DNA of 8,553 nt from Thermoleophilia bacterium (GTDB taxonomy: Bacteria > Actinomycetota > Thermoleophilia > Gaiellales > Gaiellaceae), in NCBI GenBank assembly GCA_025933895.1, contig JAICZB010000087.1, positions 1-8,553 on the forward strand. Reading direction: 5' to 3'. The notes under the pieces were generated by a model. That model did no database searches. It was not told the origin of the DNA and saw only the letters and a list, made by a program, of their open reading frames with translations. Below are positions 1 to 6,283 of the stretch, piece by piece. Within the stretch, counting starts at the first letter, position 1, and the number at the start of each line of letters is the position of its first letter. Position numbers and translations under genes: made by a program.

Positions 1-411
1 ACGGCGCTCGTGCAGCAGCGGGAAGAGCTCGTAGACGCGGTCGAAGTCCTCCTTCTGGCCGCCGCCGCGGAGGAACGCGCCCATCTCGAGGTTCTCGCGC
101 ACGGTCATCGGTGCGAAGAGCCGCCGGTTCTCGGGGACGATGGCGATCCCCTTGCCGATCCGGTAGCTCGTCGAGCGCGTCGTCACGTCCTCGCCCGCGA
201 AATGCACGCTTCCGTTCCGCGGCCGCACGATGCCGAGCACCGTCTTCAGCGTCGTCGACTTGCCCGACGCGTTCCCGCCGAGCAGGCAGACGAGCTCCCC
301 GGGCCGCACTTCCAGGCTGAGGCCCTGCAGGATGTGGATCGGACCGTAGAACGTGTCGACGTTGTCGAGCCGCAGCAGCGGCTCGGGCGCCGCGCCGTTT
401 CCCTCGGTCAC
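1..411 (-). CDS. livF: Branched-chain amino acid ABC transporter ATP-binding protein LivF (C-terminal part outside window)
   Basis: This is one of the two cytoplasmic ATPases that power the LIV importer. Only the first 137 residues are visible; the gene runs off the left edge, so the signature, Walker B and H-loop are not seen. Walker A is at residues 45-53 (GGNASGKST), a variant of the usual GxNGAGKST. The Q-loop region reads VPENRRLF (residues 93-99 area), matching the VPEGRR pattern typical of LivF rather than LivG. The chosen start is a GTG whose last bases overlap the livG stop as GTGA; no in-frame ATG precedes the conserved LLRLDNV segment and no clear Shine-Dalgarno is present, so translational coupling to livG is likely. 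It is the last gene seen of livKHMGF. Family assignment is firm; the substrate (leucine, isoleucine, valine or another amide or amino acid) is inferred from the family only. Confidence 0.93.
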   Translation of the reverse strand, partial: MTEGNGAAPEPLLRLDNVDTFYGPIHILQGLSLEVRPGELVCLLGGNASGKSTTLKTVLGIVRPRNGSVHFAGEDVTTRSTSYRIGKGIAIVPENRRLFAPMTVRENLEMGAFLRGGGQKEDFDRVYELFPLLHERR

Positions 412-1232
412 TTCGTCACCGCCGCGCTCGTGCCGAGATACGCCTCGACGACGCGCGGGTTCGTCGCGACGGCCTCGAAGGTTCCCTCGGCGATCTTCAC
501 TCCGTGGTCGAGCGCGACGACACGGTCGGAGATCCCCTCGACGACGTGCATGTCGTGCTCGATCACGAGGATCGTGTAGCCGCCGTCGTCGCGGAGCTTC
601 CCGATCAGCTCGGTGATCTCGTGCGTCTCGGACGGGTTCATGCCGGCGGCGGGCTCGTCGAGGAGGAGGATGCGCGGCTCGGTCGCCATCGCGCGCGCGA
701 TCTCGAGCCGCCGCCGGTTGGCGTACGAGAGCGAGTACGCAGGCTGGTCCCAGCGGTACCCCATCAGACGCTCGCCGAAGAAGGCGAGCTTCTCCTCGGC
801 CCGGGCGCGGATCTCCCGCTCCTCCCGCCGCATTCCCGGCGTCCGAAGCATCGCCCGCGCGATCCCGACCTTCGTCTGCCCGTACTGCGACGCCATCACG
901 TTCTCGATCACGGTCATGTTCAGGAAGAGCCGGAGCGTCTGGAAGGTTCGGGCGGCCCCGCGGCGCGCGATCTTGTGCGGCGGCAGGCCGACGAGGCTCT
1001 CGCCGTCGAGGCGGATTGCTCCCGAGTCGGGTGGATAGATCCCGGTGATCAGGTTGAACAGCGTCGTCTTGCCGGCGCCGTTGGGGCCGATCACGCTGAC
1101 GATCTCGTTCTCGTTCACGGCGAGGTCGAGGTTGTCGATCACGACGAGACCGCCGAACGACTTCCAGACGCCTTCCAGCTCGAGCAGCGGCTTCGTCTGC
1201 GTCGACTCCGGACTCGGCTGGGGCTCTGCCAT
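408..1232 (-). CDS. livG: Branched-chain amino acid ABC transporter ATP-binding protein LivG
   Basis: This 274-residue cytoplasmic ATPase pairs with LivF to drive import through LivH/LivM. Visible motifs are Walker A GPNGAGKT at 49-56, Q-loop TFQ ending at Q98, an ABC signature at 168-181 reading LSYANRRRLEIARA, Walker B RILLLDEP at 187-194 with catalytic E193, and the H-loop histidine H226 in VIEHDM. The signature departs from LSGGQ and from the LSYGQQ common in LivG. Length is slightly above the roughly 255-residue family norm because of a 14-residue polar N-terminus. The ATG overlaps the livM stop by one base (TGATG), and a GGAGA sits seven bases upstream, so this start is well supported even though the frame stays open far upstream inside livM. 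The stop overlaps the livF start. Confidence 0.96.
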   Translation of the reverse strand: MAEPQPSPESTQTKPLLELEGVWKSFGGLVVIDNLDLAVNENEIVSVIGPNGAGKTTLFNLITGIYPPDSGAIRLDGESLVGLPPHKIARRGAARTFQTLRLFLNMTVIENVMASQYGQTKVGIARAMLRTPGMRREEREIRARAEEKLAFFGERLMGYRWDQPAYSLSYANRRRLEIARAMATEPRILLLDEPAAGMNPSETHEITELIGKLRDDGGYTILVIEHDMHVVEGISDRVVALDHGVKIAEGTFEAVATNPRVVEAYLGTSAAVTK

Positions 1233-2737
1233 CAGACGATCTCCACGCGGGCCGTGCCGAGCAGGCCCTGCGGCCGGACGGTCATGAGGGCGATGAGCAT
1301 CGCGCCGAAGAGGATCAGCGCCGTGACGGATGGATTCTGGGCGAGGATGTTCTCCCAGACCATCGCGGTCAGGTACAGCGTGGGCACGAGCGCGGCCAGG
1401 CGCCACCAGCCGCTCAGGCTCCGCACGGTCACCGCGGCCACGACGAGTCCTATGTAGAGGCACGTGTTGAAGTTCACGTGCGGCCCGGTGGCTGTCGCGT
1501 GCGGCATGACGACCCAGCCCTGGATCCCGTCCCTGATCGAGCGCGAGCCCGCTGCGACCGGCGCGCCCGTCGTCCAGGTGGCGACGGTCGTGGCCGAGAC
1601 GATCGCGTGGACCGCGTAGCCGAAGGCGATCGTCGCGGCGAGCACGAGAACGGCTCGATACCACGGCTTCATCAGCGCGACGATGAGGACGATCGTCCCG
1701 TAGAAGAGCCAGCGCTTGACGTCCGGGTGGTCGTTCTGCGGTGCGAGGAACTGGGAGGAGATGTTGATCACGAAGCCGCCCAGGATGACCCCGGCGATGC
1801 TGCCGAGTCCCCCGAGGATGATGATTGCGTACAGCAGGATCAGCAGAGGGACGCCGAAGCTGCCGGCGGTCACCGCTGTGAAGCTGGCGGCGAAGATGGT
1901 GCCGCACAGCCCTGCGATCGCGGCGCCGAGAACGAACGCGAGAAGCTTGAGCCGGTTGACCGGGATGCTCATGACCTCGGCGGCCAGCGGGTCCTCGCGG
2001 AGCGCGCGGAAGGCGCGCCCGGTTCGCGACTGGTTGATGAAGTGGAGCGCGGCCGCGACGACGGCCACCACGATCACGAGGAAGAAGTACTGCTGCTTCG
2101 TCGAGTTGAGCTTGTAGCCGAAGAAGGTCAGCGGATCGAGGTTCGCGATCCCGTTCGGGCCTCCGGTGAGACCTACTCCGTGCACGGTCGGGTTGGCGGT
2201 GTTCGTGAACGCGGCGAAGGCCTGGAGGAAGAACAGCGTCACGATCGCGAGGTAGTCCCCGAGGAGCCTGCGCGACGCGGAGCCGAGGATCAGCCCGGCC
2301 AGTGCCGCCACGGCCATCGAGATCGGGATCGTCGCCTCGGCCGGCCAGTGGATTCCGTAATGGCTGGAGGACAGCAGCGCGTACGTGTAGGCGCCGATGC
2401 CGAAGAAGGCGACATACCCGAGATCGAGAAGCCCGGCGAAGCCGACGACGACGTTCAGGCCGAGAGCGAGCGCGACGTAGAGAAGCGTGAACAGACCGAA
2501 GTTGAAGAGATCGCCCTCGTTCAGCCAGAAGGGGAGGGTCGAGGCGAGTCCGACGAACAGGAGCAGCTTGACCGGGTCCGGCGACCACTCCCAGCCGCGG
2601 GCGAGGAGTCTCGCCGGCCCGCGGCGACGTGCGCGCCTGCCCTCGGCCTGAGCCACCCAGGAGTCGACGCCGATCCGGCTCTCGGTCGGATCGCCGGGCG
2701 GTGGAGTCACGCCCGGGGTGCCAGGCGCTTCGCTCAT
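1232..2737 (-). CDS. livM: Branched-chain amino acid ABC transporter permease LivM, with extended C-terminus
   Basis: This inner-membrane permease subunit of the LIV importer is 501 residues long, well above the usual 300-430. Residues 1-50 are hydrophilic and Arg-rich just before the first membrane helix (about 57-70), consistent with a cytoplasmic N-terminus. Family marks include FFGIGAYTYALL (111-122), GLTGGPNGI (189-197), and the cytoplasmic loop contacting the ATPase, with SRTGRAFRALRED at 237-249 followed by NRLKLLAFVLGAAIAG. A helix pair around 300-356 ends in a sequence resembling the normal LivM terminus, yet about 145 further residues follow, with three or four more hydrophobic stretches and a second terminus-like ILFGAMLIALMTVRPQGLLG (475-494). 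The ATG lies in an ATGA overlap with the livH stop; a longer open frame upstream lies in livH coding sequence and was not used. The stop overlaps the livG start. Confidence 0.94.
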   Translation of the reverse strand: MSEAPGTPGVTPPPGDPTESRIGVDSWVAQAEGRRARRRGPARLLARGWEWSPDPVKLLLFVGLASTLPFWLNEGDLFNFGLFTLLYVALALGLNVVVGFAGLLDLGYVAFFGIGAYTYALLSSSHYGIHWPAEATIPISMAVAALAGLILGSASRRLLGDYLAIVTLFFLQAFAAFTNTANPTVHGVGLTGGPNGIANLDPLTFFGYKLNSTKQQYFFLVIVVAVVAAALHFINQSRTGRAFRALREDPLAAEVMSIPVNRLKLLAFVLGAAIAGLCGTIFAASFTAVTAGSFGVPLLILLYAIIILGGLGSIAGVILGGFVINISSQFLAPQNDHPDVKRWLFYGTIVLIVALMKPWYRAVLVLAATIAFGYAVHAIVSATTVATWTTGAPVAAGSRSIRDGIQGWVVMPHATATGPHVNFNTCLYIGLVVAAVTVRSLSGWWRLAALVPTLYLTAMVWENILAQNPSVTALILFGAMLIALMTVRPQGLLGTARVEIV

Positions 2738-3723
2738 ACCTTCTGGATCGCCTGGGCCCCGAAAAGCCCGGTCGGCCGCACGATCATGAACAGGATGAGG
2801 ATGCCGAAGACGACGATGTCCGACCACTGGCCGCCCACGTAGCCGATCGCGTACGACTCGATCAGGCCGACGAGAACGCCTGCGACCATGGCGCCGACGA
2901 TGCTGCCGATGCCGCCGACCACTGCGGCCGTGAACGCCTTGAGGCCGGCGAGGAATCCCATGAAGTAGAAGGTGGTGCCGATGTAGAGGCCGTACATCAC
3001 GCCCGCCGCGCCGGCGAGCACCGACGCGATGAAGAAGGTGGACGAGATGACCCGGTCGGTGTCGATTCCCATCATCGACGCCGCCTCCTGGTCGAACGCC
3101 GTCGCCCGCATCGCCTTCCCGAGCCGGGTACGGGAGACGAGGAAGATGAGCGCCGCCATCAGCGTGACCGCGGAGCCCACCACGAGCACTTGCACAACGG
3201 TGACGGGGTTGCCGGCGACGGTGAAGACGGGATCGAAAAGCGGCCCGAAGTTGCCGTTCTTCCCGCCGAGCTGGAATGCGTCGTAGTTGTACTGGAACCC
3301 GTTCGTCATCAACTGTGCGCTGTTCTCGAGGAAGAACGAGACGCCCAGTGCGGCGATCAGCGGCGCGATCCTCGGCGCGTTACGCAAAGGGCGGTACGCG
3401 AACCGCTCGATTCCGACGCCGAGGACACCCGAGCCGAGCATGGCCACCGCGAACATGATGATGATCAGCGGCACGAGCCCGATCCCCGGGTTGAGCGCTC
3501 CGCCGAACGCCGTGAGCACGCCGAAGCCGAGGAACGCGCCGACCATGTAGACGTCGCCGTGCGCGAAGTTCAGGAGCTTCAGGATCCCGTAGATCATCGT
3601 GTAGCCCAGAGCGATCAGGGAGTAGAGGCTCCCGAGCACGATCCCGTTCCGGAGCAACTCGAACGCTCCGCCCCACCCCAGCGATCGGATCTGGTCGATG
3701 ATGTTGAAGAGCAGGAGGTGCAA
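2734..3723 (-). CDS. livH: Branched-chain amino acid ABC transporter permease LivH
   Basis: This is the second membrane subunit of the LIV importer, 329 residues, within the family's usual length. Typical LivH segments are NGIVLGSLYSLIALG (26-40), YGILKLLNFAHGDVYMVGAF (45-64), ALGVSFFLEN (125-134), the ATPase-contact loop RTRLGKAMRATAFDQEAASM (198-217), and the terminal VRPTGLFG (315-322). About eight hydrophobic stretches are visible. The start is a TTG; it is preceded by AGAAGG with eight bases spacing, and no in-frame ATG or GTG lies between it and the conserved N-terminal helix. A TTG start behind a strong hairpin suggests lower output than livK. Its last four bases form the ATGA overlap with livM. 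Confidence 0.95.
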   Translation of the reverse strand: MHLLLFNIIDQIRSLGWGGAFELLRNGIVLGSLYSLIALGYTMIYGILKLLNFAHGDVYMVGAFLGFGVLTAFGGALNPGIGLVPLIIIMFAVAMLGSGVLGVGIERFAYRPLRNAPRIAPLIAALGVSFFLENSAQLMTNGFQYNYDAFQLGGKNGNFGPLFDPVFTVAGNPVTVVQVLVVGSAVTLMAALIFLVSRTRLGKAMRATAFDQEAASMMGIDTDRVISSTFFIASVLAGAAGVMYGLYIGTTFYFMGFLAGLKAFTAAVVGGIGSIVGAMVAGVLVGLIESYAIGYVGGQWSDIVVFGILILFMIVRPTGLFGAQAIQKV

Positions 3724-3745
3724 GGGGCCTACCTTCTCAGAACCA

Positions 3746-3772
3746 CGAGCGGCCCACCAGGTGGGCCGCTCG
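3746..3772 (-). terminator. GC-rich stem-loop between livK and livH (partial terminator, attenuator or 3' stabiliser)
   Basis: A perfect 12-bp inverted repeat has arms CGAGCGGCCCAC (3746-3757) and GTGGGCCGCTCG (3761-3772), with a 3-base loop. It begins about 20 bases after the livK stop and ends about 22 bases before the livH TTG. On the livK transcript the stem is followed by UGGUUCUGAG, which has few U residues, so it is a poor full intrinsic terminator. In this position (binding-protein gene upstream, permease genes downstream) such hairpins commonly protect the upstream mRNA from 3' decay or allow partial read-through, giving excess binding protein. The stem is seen directly; the role is inferred. 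Confidence 0.65.
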
Positions 3773-3792
3773 CAGACATCAGGGGCTGTCGG

Positions 3793-5016
3793 TCAGCCGA
3801 CGCGCTTGTACGACCCGCCGCTGGTGATCTGGTAGATGGCGAAGTTCGCCGTGCCTCCCATGTCACCCGGGCCCTGGTACGTGGCCTTGTTCTTGTTGAG
3901 GAACTGGATCCCGAAGCCGAGCAGACCCGCCTTCGCGGACAGCTTCACCTTCGGCACCCGCTTGCGCACCGCGGCGCGCGTCGTCTTGCCGTGACCGGCC
4001 TTGCACGCCTTCGAAATGGCGGTGGCAGCGACCAGCGTCGCGGTGTACGACGGGATGCCGAACGTCTCGGGCTGATGGTTGTGGGCCTTCATGAACGACT
4101 TCAGAACCGAGCTCGTGAAGTCCACCGGGAATCCGGAGACGTAGCCGTTCCCGTTGGGCTGGAACGTTCCGGGAGCGTCGGTTCCGTCGGAACCCATGAT
4201 CTTCGCGTGCCTTCCGGCAGCGTGGAGCTGGTTGTAGAAGGTCTGCGCCTGGCCCGGCAGCTGCCATGGGATGTAGACGAGCTGCGTGTTGGCCGGGATC
4301 GCCGTGACCACCGAAGAGAAGTCCTGCTGCTGCTGGCTGATGTGGTTGCGACCCGCCGTGACGCCGAACTTCGCCAGATCGGCCGCCACCTGGTTTGCGA
4401 GTCCCTGGCTGTAAGCCTCTTCGTCGTCGATGATGTAGACGTGCTTGAACTTCAGCTTGTTGTGGATCCAGGAGGCGACCGCGTCGCCCTGCTGGCCGTC
4501 GTTCGGAACCGTGCGGAAGAAGTAGCCCTTCGGCGTCTCGCGCGGGTTACCGGTCTTCGCCCGCGTCAGGAAGATGCGGGTCGCCGACCCCGACACGGCC
4601 ACTAGGCCGGCCTTCTTGTAGATCCCGATGCTGTCCTGTACCTCCTGGCTCCCCGCCGGCCCCACCACGGCGAGCATCTTGCCGTTCGAGCCGAACGAGT
4701 GCGCGACCGGCACAGCAAGACCCGGGGAGTCCCCGAGCTTGGTGTCGCCGACGACGAGCTTGATCTTCAGCTTGTGGCTCTTGTTCCACCGCTTCTTGGC
4801 GTAGCTGGCCCAGTCGAACTGCGGCGCACCGAGTGAGGCGGCCGGGCCGGTCGCCGGATACGCGATGCCGATCGTGACCGTCTTGCCGCACTTGATGGTC
4901 TTGGCCGCCGCCGCGCTGGCGCGAGCCGGAGCCTTGGCCGAGCCCCACGCCGTGGTGGCGACCAGAACCGAGGCGAGTGCCGCGAAAGCCGCGACTGCCC
5001 CAACCTTCTTCAACAT
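3793..5016 (-). CDS. livK: Branched-chain amino acid ABC transporter substrate-binding protein LivK
   Basis: This is the extracytoplasmic receptor that delivers substrate to LivHM, in the Leu/Ile/Val-binding family of periplasmic-type proteins; 407 residues, the expected size. Residues 1-26 form a Sec signal: MLKKVG, a hydrophobic core (about 6-22), then TTAWGSA, with likely cleavage among the Ala-rich 25-38. No lipobox Cys is present; the first Cys is C43, in the mature domain beside the first strand KTVTIGIAYPATGP (45-58). Further family features are AVVGPAGSQEVQ (116-127), where the domain hinge and ligand loop normally lie, YFFRTVPNDGQQGDA (165-179), and VYIIDDEEAYSQGLA (193-207). The mature protein is rich in Lys. 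The start has AGGAGG six bases upstream; another ATG four bases earlier is out of frame and too close to that site. It is the first gene of the operon. Substrate specificity cannot be read from sequence. Confidence 0.94.
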   Translation of the reverse strand: MLKKVGAVAAFAALASVLVATTAWGSAKAPARASAAAAKTIKCGKTVTIGIAYPATGPAASLGAPQFDWASYAKKRWNKSHKLKIKLVVGDTKLGDSPGLAVPVAHSFGSNGKMLAVVGPAGSQEVQDSIGIYKKAGLVAVSGSATRIFLTRAKTGNPRETPKGYFFRTVPNDGQQGDAVASWIHNKLKFKHVYIIDDEEAYSQGLANQVAADLAKFGVTAGRNHISQQQQDFSSVVTAIPANTQLVYIPWQLPGQAQTFYNQLHAAGRHAKIMGSDGTDAPGTFQPNGNGYVSGFPVDFTSSVLKSFMKAHNHQPETFGIPSYTATLVAATAISKACKAGHGKTTRAAVRKRVPKVKLSAKAGLLGFGIQFLNKNKATYQGPGDMGGTANFAIYQITSGGSYKRVG

Positions 5017-5095
5017 CCATGCCCTCCTTTTGGGACTTCCTCACTTGTAAGACGCATTCCTCCGGCCGAGGTTTGCGTCCCGGCGGAGCCCTGGC

Positions 5096-5141
5096 CCGCG
5101 ACTCTACCCCGCGGTGCGAGGCATCGGAAGGGGAGTCGCGG
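5096..5141. promoter_or_regulatory. 9-bp inverted repeat in the divergent livK / cupin control region (candidate operator)
   Basis: Arms CCGCGACTC (5096-5104) and GAGTCGCGG (5133-5141) are perfect reverse complements, 28 bases apart, with centres about 37 bp apart. The right arm ends exactly where the rightward -10 box begins (5142). The left arm overlaps a possible leftward -10 box for livK (TAGAGT read on the minus strand, 5101-5106). This placement would let one regulator, or a looping dimer, control both operons. CCCC (5107-5110) and GGGG (5130-5133) could extend the pairing with a bulge, so an RNA hairpin in the livK leader is also possible if transcription starts upstream. The repeat is seen; its function is inferred. 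Confidence 0.4.
5101..5129 (-). promoter_or_regulatory. Possible livK operon promoter
   Basis: Read on the minus strand, TTCCGA (5124-5129) and TAGAGT (5101-5106) are separated by 17 bases. They match the sigma-70 consensus hexamers at only 3 of 6 and 4 of 6 positions. Transcription would begin roughly 75-80 bases before the livK ATG. An alternative -10-like TTACAAG lies nearer the gene, around 5044-5050. This is a weak call made only on position and spacing. Confidence 0.22.
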
Positions 5142-5147
5142 TATAGG
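5142..5147 (+). promoter_or_regulatory. -10 box TATAGG placed for leaderless transcription of the cupin gene
   Basis: TATAGG, followed by CT, is the only AT-containing hexamer close to the cupin ATG. It ends nine bases before the ATG at 5157, so a start site at the normal 6-9 bases downstream would fall on or next to the A of ATG, giving an mRNA without a leader. The sequence just before the ATG (GCTCGCGCGC) contains no Shine-Dalgarno motif, which agrees with leaderless translation, common in Actinobacteria. No good -35 element is visible. Confidence 0.5.
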
Positions 5148-5156
5148 CTCGCGCGC

Positions 5157-5837
5157 ATGAAGTACACGCTCCAGGCCGAGGAGACGGGCGAGCCGCTGAC
5201 GCCGCTCTTCGAAGTTCCGGAGTTTCAGCAGCGGCTGTTGCGCTTCGACGGCGAGGGCGACGAGCGCCGCGACGACGAGCGCGACGAGGTGCTCTACGTC
5301 CTCGACGGCAGCGCGTCGGCGACGGTCGGAGGCGAGCCGCAACAACTCGAGGCGGGCACCGGCGTCTTCGTCGCACGCGGCACGCCGTGGCGAGTCGAGT
5401 CCGCGGATGGACTGAAGCTTCTCTCCGTGCTCGTCGAAGAGCCGCTGCCCGCGTCGGCGGGTCATGCCGTCATCGGCGGCGGCGGGCGCGACACGGCGAC
5501 CGCCGGGCGCGAGTTCACGGTGCTCGCGCACCCCGAGAACGGCTGCGCGTCGGTGACCCAGTTCGTCGGCTACATCCCCCCCGGCCGGGCCCCCGACCAT
5601 TTCCATCTCTATGACGAGGTCGTGTACGTCCTCGCCGGAGACGGCGCCTTCCACGTCGACGGGGAGAGCGCCGCGCTGCGCGCCGGCTCGTGCGTCCACC
5701 TGCCCGCCCGGCTCGTCCACTGCCTCGAGAACCACGGGCCCGGCGAGATGCGCGTGCTCGGCGTCTTCCGGCCGGCCGGGTCGCCGGCCGAGGCCTACTA
5801 CCCCGACGGCAGCGCCGCGGTGGTTCCGGCCGTCTGA
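5157..5837 (+). CDS. Two-domain cupin (bicupin) protein of unknown substrate
   Basis: A 226-residue soluble protein with two cupin beta-barrels. The C-terminal domain has both complete cupin motifs: motif 1 from G143 with H148, H150, E154 and G161 (HFHLYDEVVYVLAG) and motif 2 from G177 with P183, H188 and N192. H148, H150, E154 and H188 are the expected metal ligands. The N-terminal domain (about 20-95) keeps the fold signature DEVLYVLDG and VFVARGTPW, but its His positions are replaced by acidic, Arg and Trp residues, so it probably binds no metal. The substrate cannot be told; bicupins include dioxygenases, isomerases, aminohydrolases and sensors. The ATG was chosen because it begins just before conserved sequence and sits behind a leaderless-type -10; an open frame further upstream has no support. 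Its stop overlaps the osmC ATG. Confidence 0.88.
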   Translation: MKYTLQAEETGEPLTPLFEVPEFQQRLLRFDGEGDERRDDERDEVLYVLDGSASATVGGEPQQLEAGTGVFVARGTPWRVESADGLKLLSVLVEEPLPASAGHAVIGGGGRDTATAGREFTVLAHPENGCASVTQFVGYIPPGRAPDHFHLYDEVVYVLAGDGAFHVDGESAALRAGSCVHLPARLVHCLENHGPGEMRVLGVFRPAGSPAEAYYPDGSAAVVPAV

Positions 5838-6283
5838 TGCCGCACATCGAGCGCACCGCGCACGTCGGTTGGGACGGCAACCTCGCCCGTGGCGCGGGAA
5901 CCCTCGACGGTGCGAGCGGCTCCTTCGCGCGCCTGCCCTTCTCCCTGCCTTCGCGGGTCGGCGAGCCCGGAGGCAAGACGAGCCCCGAGGAGCTGCTCGC
6001 CGCCGCGCACGGGGGCTGCCTCACCATGTCGCTCGCCGGCGAGCTGACGTCCGCCGGCACGCCGCCCGGCCGGCTCGACACCGCGGTCACGATCGAGATG
6101 GACGAGGTCGAGGGGCAGGGTCATCAGATCGTCGGTTCGCGGGTGGAGATCGTCGCGCGTGTCGACGGCGTGACCGACGCCTCCCTGCAGGCGGCGGTCG
6201 TGGAGGCGCATGCCGGTTGCCCGTTCTCCCAGCTCCTCGAGCGGGCAGGCGCGACCGTCACGGTCACTGCGCGCCTCGCGTGA
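5837..6283 (+). CDS. osmC: OsmC-family peroxiredoxin (organic hydroperoxide reductase)
   Basis: This 148-residue cytoplasmic thiol peroxidase of the OsmC/Ohr superfamily reduces organic hydroperoxides to alcohols using a reactive cysteine pair. The two catalytic cysteines are present: C61 in the TSPEELLAAAHGGCLTMSL stretch (48-66) and C128 in AHAGCPFSQLL (125-135). R40 and E51 sit where OsmC has its active-site Arg and Glu. The N-terminal pattern AHVGWDGNLARGAGT matches E. coli OsmC (AHWEGDIKRGKGT), and the length matches the roughly 143 residues of that protein, so OsmC is favoured over Ohr. The ATG overlaps the cupin stop by one base (TGATG) and has no Shine-Dalgarno of its own, implying coupled translation. 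Its stop overlaps the nitroreductase start. Confidence 0.93.
   Translation: MPHIERTAHVGWDGNLARGAGTLDGASGSFARLPFSLPSRVGEPGGKTSPEELLAAAHGGCLTMSLAGELTSAGTPPGRLDTAVTIEMDEVEGQGHQIVGSRVEIVARVDGVTDASLQAAVVEAHAGCPFSQLLERAGATVTVTARLA

Noticed and set aside
1233..2588. In-frame upstream extension of livG through the livM region
   Set aside because: The extension is Arg/Pro-rich shadow sequence; the ATG at 1232 has a Shine-Dalgarno and the TGATG overlap typical of this operon.
2738..2827. 30-residue upstream extension of livM
   Set aside because: It lies wholly within livH coding sequence; the ATGA overlap start at 2737 matches the coupling seen at the other junctions.
1478..2842. 454-codon plus-strand open frame opposite livM
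   Set aside because: Its product is a run of Asp, Glu, Arg and Gly with no domain, and livM on the other strand is clearly real; long antisense frames are expected in GC-rich coding DNA.
2629..4605. 658-codon plus-strand open frame opposite livH and livK
   Set aside because: It crosses two genuine genes and their intergenic hairpin, has highly biased charged composition and no recognisable motif; an antisense shadow.
5018..5020. ATG four bases upstream of the chosen livK start
   Set aside because: It is out of frame with livK and only two bases from the AGGAGG site, too close for initiation.
5771..5795. GGCCGGCC-rich inverted repeat near the end of the cupin gene
   Set aside because: It lies in coding sequence made of Gly/Pro/Ala codons and has no U-run; consistent with GC-rich composition rather than a signal.
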